Source of the DNA: Pseudomonas sp. RIT-PI-q
GTDB taxonomy: Bacteria > Pseudomonadota > Gammaproteobacteria > Pseudomonadales > Pseudomonadaceae
Assembly: GCF_001297125.1 (NCBI RefSeq)
Contig: NZ_LHPC01000017.1
Coordinates: forward strand, 62,001-126,000
Reading direction: 5' to 3'
DNA: 64,000 nt
In this document: one piece after another, positions 27,543-37,164 of the stretch
How positions within the stretch are numbered: position 1 is the first letter of the stretch
How the letters are laid out: every line of letters starts with the position of its first letter
Made by a program: the position numbers and the translations under genes
Notes under the pieces: model-generated
The model's database searches: none
The model's input: only the letters and a program-made list of their open reading frames with translations
Told to the model about the DNA's origin: nothing

Positions 27543-29075
27543 TCACGAGGGCTGTTTGCGCAGTTGGCGTTTCAGGACTTTGCCGGCGGCGGAGAGCGGT
27601 AATGCGTCGCGGAACTCGATGCTTTTCGGGCATTTGTAGCCGGCGATGAACTGGCGGCAATACCGGCGCAATTGTTGTTCATCGACGTGGGCGCCGGGCT
27701 TGCGCACCACGACGGCGTGCACCGCTTCGCCCCATTGCTCATGCGGGATGCCGATCACCGCAGCCATCGCCACCGCCGGATGCCGCGCGAGAATGTTCTC
27801 GACCTCGGCCGAATAGATGTTTTCGCCGCCACTGACGATCATGTCCTTCAGCCGGTCAACGATGAACAGGTAACCCTGCTCGTCCATGTAGGCGCCATCC
27901 CCGGTATACAGCCAGCCATTGCGCAGTGCTTTCGCGGTTTCCTCGGGTTTGTTCCAGTAGCCCTGCATGATGTTCGGTCCGCGCACGATGATCTCGCCCA
28001 CCGTGCCACGTGGGACTTCATTGCCTTGCGGGTCGACAATCTTCACGTTCACACCCAGGCCACCACGCCCGACCGAACGCGACAATCCGCTTTGGCGTGC
28101 TTGCTGTGTGTGATTCCACGGCAGATTGCTCGACACCACCGGGCAGGCTTCAGTCAGCCCGTAAGAGTGGGAAAGCTCGATCTGCGGAAGCCGCGCGAGC
28201 ACCTGTTCGACCATCTCACTCGCACTGGGCGATGCGCCGTAGGTCAAGCGTTTGAGACTGCTGAGGTCATAGCGATCAAAATCGGGATGGGCCAATAGTG
28301 CGAGGATCATCGTCGGCACCAGCAGCGTTTCGGTGATCTGTTCACCCTCGATGATTTGCAGCAGTCCTTCAGCGTCGAAGCTCGGCACCAGGACATGGGT
28401 TTCGCCGGCCAGGAACTGAATCAATGCGCGCGCCATGCCGGCGACATGGAACAGCGGCGCCACGTGCAACAACCGTCCATTGCGCACCGGAGGCATATCG
28501 ACCATGCGCGGCATGCACGCCGACCACAGATTCAGATGCGATTGCATGACACCTTTGGGGAAACCGGTGGTGCCACCGGTGTACATGATGCAGGCGAGGT
28601 CGTCACCGCCACGACCGGCATCCTCGACCGGTACAGCGTCGGCAATCAGTGGCTCGAAGCCAAGCATGCCCGCCGGTACTTCACCCTCCCCGGCGTAGAT
28701 AAACACCGGGACACGGTGAACCGTGGCACGGATGCCGTCGGCCAGCGCTGCAAAATGCTCATCGACAATCAAAATGCCGGTCGCGCAATCGTCCAGCGAG
28801 TAAACGATCTCGGGCACGCTCCAGCGGATGTTGACCGGGTTCAACACCCCGCCGCCCCACCAGACACCCATGATGTATTCGAGATAACGGTCGGAATTGA
28901 GCGCGAGCATGCCGACCCGATCACCCGGCGCCATGCCCAGGTTCTGCAAGGCACCGGCCAACCGAGCGACGCGGTCGCCAAACTGGCGATAGGTCTGGCG
29001 GCGCTCACCGAAGATTGTCGCCATGTGTTCCGGGTTCTGCTGCAGCGTTCGCTGCAAGCATTGAGTCATGTACAT
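27543..29075 (-). CDS. Acyl-CoA synthetase (AMP-binding) 1
   Basis: 510 residues. The AMP-binding P-loop IMYTGGTTGFPKGVMQSH (about 171-188), the adenine motif SYGLTEACP, the hinge YTGDGAYMDEQGYLFIVDR and the catalytic lysine near the C-terminus (LPLSAAGKVLKRQL) are all present. It activates a carboxylic acid to its CoA thioester. The very similar ligase 29080-30636 lies 4 bp upstream, a tandem duplication with divergence. The ligases, hydratase and racemase genes form one minus-strand run starting at 32700. Confidence 0.93.
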   Translation of the reverse strand: MYMTQCLQRTLQQNPEHMATIFGERRQTYRQFGDRVARLAGALQNLGMAPGDRVGMLALNSDRYLEYIMGVWWGGGVLNPVNIRWSVPEIVYSLDDCATGILIVDEHFAALADGIRATVHRVPVFIYAGEGEVPAGMLGFEPLIADAVPVEDAGRGGDDLACIMYTGGTTGFPKGVMQSHLNLWSACMPRMVDMPPVRNGRLLHVAPLFHVAGMARALIQFLAGETHVLVPSFDAEGLLQIIEGEQITETLLVPTMILALLAHPDFDRYDLSSLKRLTYGASPSASEMVEQVLARLPQIELSHSYGLTEACPVVSSNLPWNHTQQARQSGLSRSVGRGGLGVNVKIVDPQGNEVPRGTVGEIIVRGPNIMQGYWNKPEETAKALRNGWLYTGDGAYMDEQGYLFIVDRLKDMIVSGGENIYSAEVENILARHPAVAMAAVIGIPHEQWGEAVHAVVVRKPGAHVDEQQLRRYCRQFIAGYKCPKSIEFRDALPLSAAGKVLKRQLRKQPS

Positions 29076-29079
29076 GGCG

Positions 29080-30636
29080 TCAACTCACCCCCCGATCCTT
29101 GCCACTCCAGAACGGCTCGCGCAGATCACGCTTGAGCACCTTGCCTGCACCGGACAACGGCAATGCGGCGCGGAACTCGACCGATTTCGGGGTCTTGTAG
29201 CCCGCAATCTGTCGACGGCAGTGCTCGATGATCTCGGCACCCACGGCTTCGGTATCGGGCTTGAGCACAATCACCGCGTGCACAGCTTCGCCCCACTGCA
29301 CACAGGGAATGCCGATCACCGCACATGCAGCGACGGCCGGGTGACTGGAAATCGCGCTCTCGACTTCACCGGAATAAACGTTCTCGCCACCGCTGACGAT
29401 CATGTCCTTGAAGCGGTCGACGATGTAGAGGTAACCGTCTTCATCCATGTAGGCGCCGTCGCCGGTGTGCATCCAGCCACCCCGCAGCGCCTGGGCAGTT
29501 TCGTCGGGTTTGTTCCAGTAGCCGAGCATGATGTTCGGGCCGCGCACGATGACTTCGCCGACAGTCCCGCAGGGAACTTCGTTGTCCTGCTCGTCGACAA
29601 TGCGCACAGTCACGCCGAGCCCTGGGCGCCCGGCCGAGCGCAGGCGGCCATTGGCGATACCTTCAGCGCTATGGTTTTGCGGACCGTTGGCGCAAATCGG
29701 TGGCGCGGCTTCGGTCATGCCATAGCCCTGGGTGAACTCGACATTCGGCAAGGCCTTGAGCGCGAGTTCCAGCAAAGGAACGGCAATCGGCGAGGCGCCA
29801 TAGGTCAAGCTGCGCAGGCAGCCGAGGTCATGCCGGGCAAAATCCGGGTGCATGATCAGCGCCTGCAACATGGTCGGCACGATCAGGATGTCGGTGATCC
29901 GCTCGCTTTCGATGGTGCGCATGACGTCCAGCGCATCGAAGGCTGGCACGAAGATGCTGGGCAAACCCAGCAACGAGATCAGGATCACCCGCGACAGCGC
30001 CGCCAGGTGGAACATCGGGGCGATGTGCAGGGTCAGCGCATCCGCCGGCACTGGAACATCGGCCGCGCGGGCCACGGCCGCCGACCACAAATTCATGTGC
30101 GACTGCATCACGCCCTTTGGCCGGCCGGTGGTGCCGCCGGTGTACATGATGCTGGCCAGGTCGTCGCCGCCGCGAAAGGCATCATCAACTGGCTCTGCGT
30201 CACGGATCAGTTGTTCGTAGGACAGCATGCCCTCGGGCGCCGGCCCGTCGCCAACGTGGATCAGCAGCGGCCGCACCTTGGCCGTACCGGTAATAGCTTC
30301 GGCCATGGGCAGGAAAGCGTCATCGATCATCAGGATGCGGGTATCGCAGTCGTCCAGCGAGTAGACGATTTCCGGCACGCTCCAGCGGATGTTGACCGGG
30401 TTGACCACGCCACCGCCCCACCAGGTGGCCAGGAAATATTCGAGAAAACGGTCGGAGTTCAAGCCAAGCAGGCCAACGCGATCGCCGGTCTGCATCCCCA
30501 GTTGCTGCAAGGCGCCGGCAAGACGGGCCACTCGGTCGGCCAGTTCGGCATAGGTGCGACGCCGGTCACGAAAGACCGTCGCCAAGGCATGAGGTCGTTG
30601 CTGCAGAACCCGGTGCAGTCCTTGGGTCAGATACAT
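29080..30636 (-). CDS. Acyl-CoA synthetase (AMP-binding) 2
   Basis: 518 residues from MYLTQGLHRV with AGGAAAA upstream; the longer frame to 30690 has no ribosome site. It carries the P-loop IMYTGGTTGRPKGVMQSH, GYGMTEAAPP, the hinge HTGDGAYMDEDGYLYIVDR and a C-terminal LPLSGAGKVLKRDL lysine. Paralogue of 27543-29075. Two ligases side by side suggest two related acids or successive intermediates. Cytoplasmic. Confidence 0.93.
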   Translation of the reverse strand: MYLTQGLHRVLQQRPHALATVFRDRRRTYAELADRVARLAGALQQLGMQTGDRVGLLGLNSDRFLEYFLATWWGGGVVNPVNIRWSVPEIVYSLDDCDTRILMIDDAFLPMAEAITGTAKVRPLLIHVGDGPAPEGMLSYEQLIRDAEPVDDAFRGGDDLASIMYTGGTTGRPKGVMQSHMNLWSAAVARAADVPVPADALTLHIAPMFHLAALSRVILISLLGLPSIFVPAFDALDVMRTIESERITDILIVPTMLQALIMHPDFARHDLGCLRSLTYGASPIAVPLLELALKALPNVEFTQGYGMTEAAPPICANGPQNHSAEGIANGRLRSAGRPGLGVTVRIVDEQDNEVPCGTVGEVIVRGPNIMLGYWNKPDETAQALRGGWMHTGDGAYMDEDGYLYIVDRFKDMIVSGGENVYSGEVESAISSHPAVAACAVIGIPCVQWGEAVHAVIVLKPDTEAVGAEIIEHCRRQIAGYKTPKSVEFRAALPLSGAGKVLKRDLREPFWSGKDRGVS

Positions 30637-30689
30637 GAAGGTTTTCCTGTGAATTATTGTTGTCAGGCAAAAACGAAAGTCTTGGAGCA

Positions 30690-31493
30690 TCAGGCTCCGG
30701 TGTATTTGGGCGTGCGCTGCTCGGCCAGGGCCATGCGCCCTTCCGCGTGGTCCTCGCTATCGCGCAACAAGCCCCAGTGAAGATGGGCCTGGATGACGAA
30801 ATCCCGAGGTGCCAGGTGGGCGGTCTGCACCGCCAGTCGCTTGATCGACTGCACCGCCAGCGGGCCGTTGGCCGCAATGCGTTCGGCCAGGTTGAGCGCC
30901 GCAGACAGGAGCCGATCCTGAGGCACAAGGTCGATGATCAGCCCGATGCGCAACGCCTCCTGCGCGCAGACCGATTCGCCGGTCAACGCCATTTTCATGG
31001 CGTGGGCCGCTGGCACGGCGCGCAGCAGGTACTGCACGCCCCCCGCAGCCGGAATGGTCGCGTCGCCGACTTCGGGCAAGCCGAACGTGGCGCTGGCCGT
31101 GGCGATACGCAGGTCACATTGCAGCGCCAGTTCAAGACCGCCGCCCAGGCAATCGCCATTGATGGCCGCGATAATCGGCTTCCAGATCTCCAGGTCACTG
31201 AGGTCGAACAAGCGCATGAAGCCACCCTCCTCGGCTTCGGTCTCACGGCTTTTCATTGCCCCGGCGACAAAACCGGACGCGGGTCGTAACGGCTCCTTGA
31301 AACTCGCACCGCAGCAAAACGCGCGTTCCCCGGCACCGGTGAGCACGATGACCCGCACCTGCTCGTCATCCTGGCAGGCGCCCAGTGTCTTGCGCAGGTG
31401 CATCAGGTCGCTGACCGTCAGCGCGTTGTGCGTTGTGGGCGCATCAAGTGTGATGAGTGCCACGTGATCGATGATCTTGAACTGAATGGCCAT
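30690..31493 (-). CDS. Enoyl-CoA hydratase/isomerase (crotonase family) 2
   Basis: 267 residues from MAIQFKIIDH, AGGAATC upstream. Oxyanion-hole segments GERAFCCGASFKEPL and NGDCLGGGLELALQCDLR are present. In the active-site helix LPEVGDATIPAAGG the usual first glutamate is kept (E in LPEVG) and the second acidic position is replaced by Ala, so hydratase versus isomerase activity is uncertain. It lies between the ligase and racemase genes on the same strand. Confidence 0.9.
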   Translation of the reverse strand: MAIQFKIIDHVALITLDAPTTHNALTVSDLMHLRKTLGACQDDEQVRVIVLTGAGERAFCCGASFKEPLRPASGFVAGAMKSRETEAEEGGFMRLFDLSDLEIWKPIIAAINGDCLGGGLELALQCDLRIATASATFGLPEVGDATIPAAGGVQYLLRAVPAAHAMKMALTGESVCAQEALRIGLIIDLVPQDRLLSAALNLAERIAANGPLAVQSIKRLAVQTAHLAPRDFVIQAHLHWGLLRDSEDHAEGRMALAEQRTPKYTGA

Positions 31494-31545
31494 GGGCTGA
31501 TTCCTGCGCTCCGGTGGTTTCTTTGTTGTTTTTATGGGGCGGCAA

Positions 31546-32700
31546 TCAGACCTTGAAGCCCAGGCCCAGCTCACGCAAACGCTCGATGGTCGGGGCGTCG
31601 AATCCCCAGTCGCGAAGCGCATCGCCGCCATGTTCGCCGCGCTGTGGCGCAGGTCGCGGAGGTGTCGAAGGTGTGGTGAGAAAACGCGGTGCCGGGACCG
31701 GTTGCACTACGCCGTCGACCTCGATGAAGCTGCCGCGCGCCAGGCTATGGGGATGCTGCGCCGCTTCGGCGAAACCCAACACCGGCGCGACGCAAGCATC
31801 GCTGCCGTCGAATGCTTCGGCCCACTGTTCGCGTGTGCGGCTGAGGAACGCCGACGTGAACGCTTCCCGCAGCCGTGGCCAACCGCTCCGGTCGTGCTGG
31901 CCGGGCAGATCAGCGTTGGCCAGGCCCAGAATCTCGAGCATTTGCGCATAGAAACGCGACTCGATCGGCCCGATCGACATGTGCTGCCCATCGCGGGTTT
32001 CATAGGTGTCGTACCACGGCGCGCCGCCGTCGAGCAGGTTGCTGCCGCGCTGTTCGTTCCAGTGACCGCCAGCCAACAGCCCCCAAATCACCGAGCCCAA
32101 CTGCGCCGCCCCCTCGGTCATCGCCGCGTCGACCACTTGCCCGACCCCGCCGCGCTGCACATTGACCAGCGCTGCCAGTACGCCCATCGCCAGCAACATG
32201 CCGCCACCGCCGTAGTCGCCCACCAGGTTCAGCGGCGGCACCGGACGCCCGCCGGCCGGGCCGATGGCGGACAGCACGCCTGACAGGGCGATGTAGTTCA
32301 GGTCATGGCCCGCGCGCTCGGCCAGTGGCCCGGTCTGGCCCCAACCGGTCATGCGCGCATAGACCAGGCGCGGGTTGCGCGCCAAAACAACGTCCGGCCC
32401 AAGCCCGAGACGCTCCATCGTTCCCGGGCGAAAGCCTTCGATCAGCACATCGGCACGCTCGATCAGCTCCAGCGCTGCGGTGACACTTTCCGGACGTTTC
32501 AGGTCCAGGGTCACCGAGCTTCGATTGCGTCCGGTGATGTCCTTGCGCTGGCCTTCGAACTTCGGGCCCAGGTCACTCGCGGCGACCGGACGGTCGATGC
32601 GCACCACGTCGGCGCCCATGTCTGCCAACAGCATCGTGCCAAAAGGCGCCGGGCCGATTGCCTCAAATTCCACCACTCGAATGCCGCTCAGTACACCCAT
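31546..32700 (-). CDS. Alpha-methylacyl-CoA racemase (CaiB/BaiF family)
   Basis: 384 residues from [10 protein letters not shown]; the longer frame upstream runs through the operator palindrome and is unlikely. Catalytic residues of this subgroup are seen: H132 in [15 protein letters not shown] and D162 in [12 protein letters not shown], matching the His/Asp pair of bacterial racemases. GADVVRIDR near residue 35 is the CoA-binding region. Racemases of this kind invert a 2-methyl branch before beta-oxidation, which points to a methyl-branched substrate. First gene of the racemase-hydratase-ligase-ligase unit. Confidence 0.88.
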   Translation of the reverse strand: MGVLSGIRVVEFEAIGPAPFGTMLLADMGADVVRIDRPVAASDLGPKFEGQRKDITGRNRSSVTLDLKRPESVTAALELIERADVLIEGFRPGTMERLGLGPDVVLARNPRLVYARMTGWGQTGPLAERAGHDLNYIALSGVLSAIGPAGGRPVPPLNLVGDYGGGGMLLAMGVLAALVNVQRGGVGQVVDAAMTEGAAQLGSVIWGLLAGGHWNEQRGSNLLDGGAPWYDTYETRDGQHMSIGPIESRFYAQMLEILGLANADLPGQHDRSGWPRLREAFTSAFLSRTREQWAEAFDGSDACVAPVLGFAEAAQHPHSLARGSFIEVDGVVQPVPAPRFLTTPSTPPRPAPQRGEHGGDALRDWGFDAPTIERLRELGLGFKV

Positions 32701-32787
32701 CGCAACCGCTCCACTGATCTGACGGAGCGCCAGGCAGCACCCCTGTTTTTGTGCCATCCAGTAGATCAATCCGTTCTCCATCGACCA

Positions 32788-32804
32788 CCACCCGCATCGG
32801 GTGG
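32788..32804. promoter_or_regulatory. LuxR-type operator palindrome, copy 4
   Basis: CCACCCGCATCGGGTGG, arms CCACC/GGTGG with N7. It lies between the divergent racemase (start 32700) and LuxR regulator 2 (start 32899), 88 and 95 bp from their starts, and could serve both. Confidence 0.68.
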
Positions 32805-32898
32805 CGGGCGCCAAACACAGGGTCATGACTTTCCAGCTCTGGGTTACACTCGGGTGGATTCATTGCACTCTCAAAAACAAAAAGATTCGGACAGCCCC

Positions 32899-35718
32899 AT
32901 GGACAAACCCCGTAAGTCCAAAGCCTCGGACACGCCCGCCAACCGGGCCTTGAATCCGACACAGTCGCCCATCGTAAGCACCAAGCTGATCCCGCCACGC
33001 AGTGCCGGACGGCTGATTTCCCGCGAACGGCTACAGGAACAAATGCTCAAGGCACGCCGCCAGCGTTGCATCGTGCTCAAGGGGCCGGCGGGCTGCGGCA
33101 AGACCTCGACGTTGATCGCCTGGCGCCAGGCGCTGTTACCGCTGGGCTTCGATGTGGCCTGGCTGACGCTGTCGGCCGACGACAATGAGCTGACGCGGTT
33201 TATCGACTACTTGCTCGCCAGCCTGGGGCAAATCGACCCCGCGCTCGTGCACGAAGCCATCCAGCTGGAAGGTCGCGGCATCGACAGCGAGGCGGTGGAA
33301 CGCACGGTCATCACGCTGGTGCGCAGCATTGCCAGCCACGCCCGTGAATGGGTGCTGGTGCTCGACGACCTGCACCACCTGACCGACGTCGGTATTCATC
33401 AGGCCCTGCAATGGCTGATCGACTACGCACCGGCCAACCTGCACCTGGCGCTGGTGTCGCGCAGCGCTGTGCCCTTGTCCCTGGCGCGGTTGCGCAGCCA
33501 GGACCTGGTGCTGGAGCTGAACCTGCGCGACTTGCGTTTCACACCGGTTGAGTCCGAACAATTTCTCAAGGCGCAGTTGGGCGAGATCAACGCCCGCGAC
33601 GCCAAACTGATGCATGAATTGACTGACGGCTGGGTAGCCGGACTGCAACTGCTCGCGGTCAGCCGAAAAAAGAATCGCCCGGCCGCCTCCACCGCCGACC
33701 AGATACAGGTTCGGGACGATCAGGCTTTCGCGAAATTTTTCGAGATCGAGGTGTTGTCTCATCTGTCGCCGACGGACCTCGATTTAATGCTGCTCATGGC
33801 CGTCTGCAATCGCTTTTGTGCCTCGTTATGCGCCGCCCTCAGCGGCAATTCGGACGCGGTCGGCAACGCCAACGCCTTGCTGGCGCGTTTGGAGCGGGAC
33901 AATCTGTTCTTGATTCCAGTGGACAGTGCCGAGCGGGAAACCTGGTATCGCCTGCATCCACTGCTGCGCGAAACGCTGCTCAAGTACTTCGACTCACGCA
34001 GCAAGGCCGAACAACAAACGGTGCACGCGCGGGCGTGGGCCTGGTTCCGTGACCACCACCACCTGGATGAAGCGGTGCACCACGCAGTGATGGCGGGCGA
34101 CCCTGATGCCGCCGCCGATCTGGTAGAGCAAAACGCCGAAGCGCTGTACGCGCACGGCGACCTGCGCATGTTGATCGAGCTGGTCCGGCTGCTGCCGGTC
34201 GAGCAAGTGCAGGCGCGGGTCAAACTGCGCATCCTCAAAGCCCGGATGCAACTCTATGCCCGGGATTTCACGGCCTGCGCCGATAGCCTCGATCGACTGT
34301 TCCATGACGTCCCGGAAACTGACGTGCATGATCGGTTCATGATCGCGCTGCTGCGGGCATCCCTGGCGTTGCAACGGGATGACACGGACGCCGCGATGAC
34401 CGTCCTGCCGCAACTGCTCAACCCGCCGCCCGGCAGCAACAGTGTCGCCATTGGCTCCTGCGCCAACATCCTGTCCTGGCTCTACATGCACCGGGGCGAA
34501 TACGAAAAGGCCCGCCAGGTGCAACTCGACCGCCCTGCGCTGCTGATCAATGGCGAGCCGCTTTTGGGAACGACGGCTGGCAGCCTTCAGGGTCGCTGCA
34601 TGATTGGCTTGAGCCACGCTCTCGAAGGCCAGATGAAGCAGGCGGAAAGGGTTTACCGCGACGTGCTGCACGAAGCCACTCATTGCGGCAAGGCCGGGGC
34701 TGACGCGACCTATCTCTCCGCTGCGCTGCTGGGCGAGGTGCTGTACGAAACCAACGATGTCGACGCGGCGTTCAAACTACTGTCGGGCTGGATCGACATT
34801 CTGGAGCGGATCTCGATTCCCGACTCGGTCCTGCGCGTGCTTCAAGTGCTATGGAATGTGCAATGGCTGGCGGGCAACCATCAGGAAGCCCTGGCCTTTG
34901 TCGAGCGACTCGATGAGTACGCGATCAAACTCGGCCTCGACCGCCTGCAAGCGTACTGCCTGACCTGGCAAGTCCGCTGGCTCTTGATACTCGGCGAACC
35001 CGCGCAGGCGCAAGCCAAACTGGCACGCCTGGAAACCATCGATGCTCGCCACCCGGATGCCGGGCAAAGTGCGCTCAAGGAAATCCACATCCTGACCGAG
35101 AATGCGCGGGCGCGCTGGCAGTTGGCCCAAGGTGATCTGGACGGGGCGTTGAAGCGCATTGAACAACTGATCGAAACCTGTGAACTGCACCGCCGCCAAC
35201 TCGGCACGGTGCGTCTGCTGGTGCTGAGTGCGGTGATCGAATCCCAGCGCGGCAACCCGCACGCTGCGCGAGAAAAAGTCATGGAGGCACTGCGGCGTGG
35301 GCAACGCTTTGGGCTGTTGCGCAGTCTGCTCGATGCGCACCCGGATGCGCTGAACCTGATCTCTGAGATCACGAGCAAAGAAACCCTGGACCCGGTGCTT
35401 GCGTTTTATGTGGAGCGATTGCAAGCGGCGCAGGTGACTGCGCTTGCCGTACCGACCGACAAACCTTCGGCTGCCCCAACGGGCAAACCGCTGGCCGCCG
35501 GTATGGAGCCGTTGAGCGAACGTGAAATCGAAGTCGTGCGCTTGCTGGCCCAGGCCCTGCCCAACAAGAAAATCGCCCGCGCGTTGGGCCTTTCACCCGA
35601 AACCGTGAAATGGCACCTGAGCCATATCTACAGCAAGCTCGGCGTCAGCAGCCGCGATGAAGCGGTGGCCCGGGTGCGCGATATCGAATCGCAAGACGAC
35701 GCCAGCACACCCAAATAA
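32899..35718 (+). CDS. MalT-like LuxR-family transcriptional regulator 2
   Basis: 939 residues from ATG 32899. The longer open frame from 32305 is antisense to the racemase and unlikely. P-loop GPAGCGKT is at 62-69, and [10 protein letters not shown] is the Walker B. A long helical TPR-like region (about 400-850) ends in a LuxR helix-turn-helix ([19 protein letters not shown], then [17 protein letters not shown]). It is about 200 residues longer than regulator 1. It lies between the two halves of the catabolic island, with palindromic operators before and after it, so it is a likely activator for both. Confidence 0.92.
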   Translation: MDKPRKSKASDTPANRALNPTQSPIVSTKLIPPRSAGRLISRERLQEQMLKARRQRCIVLKGPAGCGKTSTLIAWRQALLPLGFDVAWLTLSADDNELTRFIDYLLASLGQIDPALVHEAIQLEGRGIDSEAVERTVITLVRSIASHAREWVLVLDDLHHLTDVGIHQALQWLIDYAPANLHLALVSRSAVPLSLARLRSQDLVLELNLRDLRFTPVESEQFLKAQLGEINARDAKLMHELTDGWVAGLQLLAVSRKKNRPAASTADQIQVRDDQAFAKFFEIEVLSHLSPTDLDLMLLMAVCNRFCASLCAALSGNSDAVGNANALLARLERDNLFLIPVDSAERETWYRLHPLLRETLLKYFDSRSKAEQQTVHARAWAWFRDHHHLDEAVHHAVMAGDPDAAADLVEQNAEALYAHGDLRMLIELVRLLPVEQVQARVKLRILKARMQLYARDFTACADSLDRLFHDVPETDVHDRFMIALLRASLALQRDDTDAAMTVLPQLLNPPPGSNSVAIGSCANILSWLYMHRGEYEKARQVQLDRPALLINGEPLLGTTAGSLQGRCMIGLSHALEGQMKQAERVYRDVLHEATHCGKAGADATYLSAALLGEVLYETNDVDAAFKLLSGWIDILERISIPDSVLRVLQVLWNVQWLAGNHQEALAFVERLDEYAIKLGLDRLQAYCLTWQVRWLLILGEPAQAQAKLARLETIDARHPDAGQSALKEIHILTENARARWQLAQGDLDGALKRIEQLIETCELHRRQLGTVRLLVLSAVIESQRGNPHAAREKVMEALRRGQRFGLLRSLLDAHPDALNLISEITSKETLDPVLAFYVERLQAAQVTALAVPTDKPSAAPTGKPLAAGMEPLSEREIEVVRLLAQALPNKKIARALGLSPETVKWHLSHIYSKLGVSSRDEAVARVRDIESQDDASTPK

Positions 35719-35740
35719 ACCCCTCAGGCAAACAAAAAAA

Positions 35741-35836
35741 CCTGTGGGAGCGGGGCTTGCCCGCGATGGCGGTGTATCAGTCGACATCAATGTTGCCTGT
35801 CACACCGTCATCGCGGCAAGCCCGCTCCCACAGGGG
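35741..35836. repeat. REP-type inverted repeat after LuxR regulator 2
   Basis: CCTGTGGGAGCGGGGCTTGC and GCAAGCCCGCTCCCACAGGG pair over about 20 bases, with a spacer between. The element lies 22 bp after the stop and probably also ends transcription. Confidence 0.85.
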
Positions 35837-35872
35837 TTGTGTCGCTCCCTCTGTCAGTGAATTTTGCCCGTG

Positions 35873-35889
35873 CCACCCGGCTCGGGTGG
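35873..35889. promoter_or_regulatory. LuxR-type operator palindrome, copy 5
   Basis: CCACCCGGCTCGGGTGG lies 110 bp upstream of the acyl-CoA dehydrogenase start at 35999, the first gene of the plus-strand operon. Perfect arms and N7 spacing. Confidence 0.68.
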
Positions 35890-35998
35890 CGTTTGGCCGA
35901 TGGGCCGCAGCCTATCGTAACCCTCAGTTCAAAGGCGTAACTCGCGCCTTGGGCCCCAGGCGAACAGCCGTCGGCCTACGATCATTGAGGAGTCTTGC

Positions 35999-37138
35999 GT
36001 GCATATCGCCCGAACCGTTTTCCGCGACGACCATGAAATGTTCCGCACCACCGTGCGCCGTTTTTTCGAGCGTGAATGTCTGCCACGGCAGGCGGCCTGG
36101 GATGAAGCCGGTCAGGTCGACCGTGAAACCTGGCTCAAAGCTGGCCGCGAGGGCTTGCTGGGTATCACCCTGCCCACCGAATACGGTGGTGGCGGCGGCG
36201 ATTTCGGTCACTGCGCGGTGTTCAACGAAGAGTTCGCCCGGGCCGGCGTGAGTGGCGCCTACTTCGGCATGCACTCCGACGTCATCGCCCCGTACATTAA
36301 TCGCTGCGGCAACGACGAACAGAAGCAAAAGTGGCTCCCAGGCATCTGCTCCGGCGAGACCATCCTGGCCATCGCCATGACCGAACCCGGCACCGGCAGC
36401 GACCTCAAGGCCGTGCGCACCACCGCCGTGCGCGACGGCGACGAGTACGTGATCAACGGCAGCAAGACCTTCATCAGCAATGGCCTGACCGCCGACCTGG
36501 TCATCGTCGTGTGCAAGACCGATCCGGCTGCCGGCGCCAAAGGCATCAGCCTGATCGCCGTGGAAGCCCACCGTGCCGGCTTCAAGCGTGGGCGCAAACT
36601 GGACAAGGTCGGCCAGCCCGCGGCGGACACCGCCGAGCTGTTCTTCGACAACGTCCGCGTGCCGGTCGGCAACCGTCTCGGCGAAGAAGGCCTGGGTTTC
36701 AGCTACCTGATGGGCGAACTGCCGCAGGAGCGCTTCTCCATCGCCGTGTCCGCCGCCGCCAAACTCGAGCGCCTGCTGGAGCAGACCGTCGACTACGTGA
36801 AGGACCGCAAAGCCTTCAACCAGACCGTCTGGGACTTCCAGAATACAAAATTCAAACTCGCCGACATCAAGGCCCAGGCCACTGCCCTGCGTGTGATGGT
36901 CGATTACTACCTCGGCGAGCACATGCGCCGTCGCCTGACCCTGGAAGAAGCGGCGATTGCCAAGCTCTACACCACCGAAACCCTGTGGAAATGCATCGAC
37001 GACATGGTCCAGTTGCATGGCGGCTACGGCTACATGCTGGAGTACCCGATCGCCCGCGCATTCGTCGACATGCGCGTCAACCGCATCTACGGCGGCACCA
37101 GTGAAGTCATGCGCGAGATGATCGCGCGCAAGCTCTGA
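35999..37138 (+). CDS. Acyl-CoA dehydrogenase, LCAD/IVD-like 2
   Basis: 379 residues with a GTG start (MHIARTVF) and GAGGAG 7 bases upstream. Flavin loop IAMTEPGTGSDLKAVRTTA is intact. As in its paralogue, the medium-chain-type glutamate is glycine (RIYGGTSEV) and a PQERF glutamate may serve as base. It opens a five-gene plus-strand operon (dehydrogenase, thiolase, two MaoC proteins, SDR). The first two genes duplicate the order found at 26686-24308. Confidence 0.93.
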   Translation: MHIARTVFRDDHEMFRTTVRRFFERECLPRQAAWDEAGQVDRETWLKAGREGLLGITLPTEYGGGGGDFGHCAVFNEEFARAGVSGAYFGMHSDVIAPYINRCGNDEQKQKWLPGICSGETILAIAMTEPGTGSDLKAVRTTAVRDGDEYVINGSKTFISNGLTADLVIVVCKTDPAAGAKGISLIAVEAHRAGFKRGRKLDKVGQPAADTAELFFDNVRVPVGNRLGEEGLGFSYLMGELPQERFSIAVSAAAKLERLLEQTVDYVKDRKAFNQTVWDFQNTKFKLADIKAQATALRVMVDYYLGEHMRRRLTLEEAAIAKLYTTETLWKCIDDMVQLHGGYGYMLEYPIARAFVDMRVNRIYGGTSEVMREMIARKL

Positions 37139-37164
37139 CCCTCAAAACAAAAAGGAAAAATACA

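Noticed and set aside
29068..30780. 570-codon plus-strand open frame
   Set aside because: It is antisense to the AMP-binding ligase, which has all catalytic motifs.
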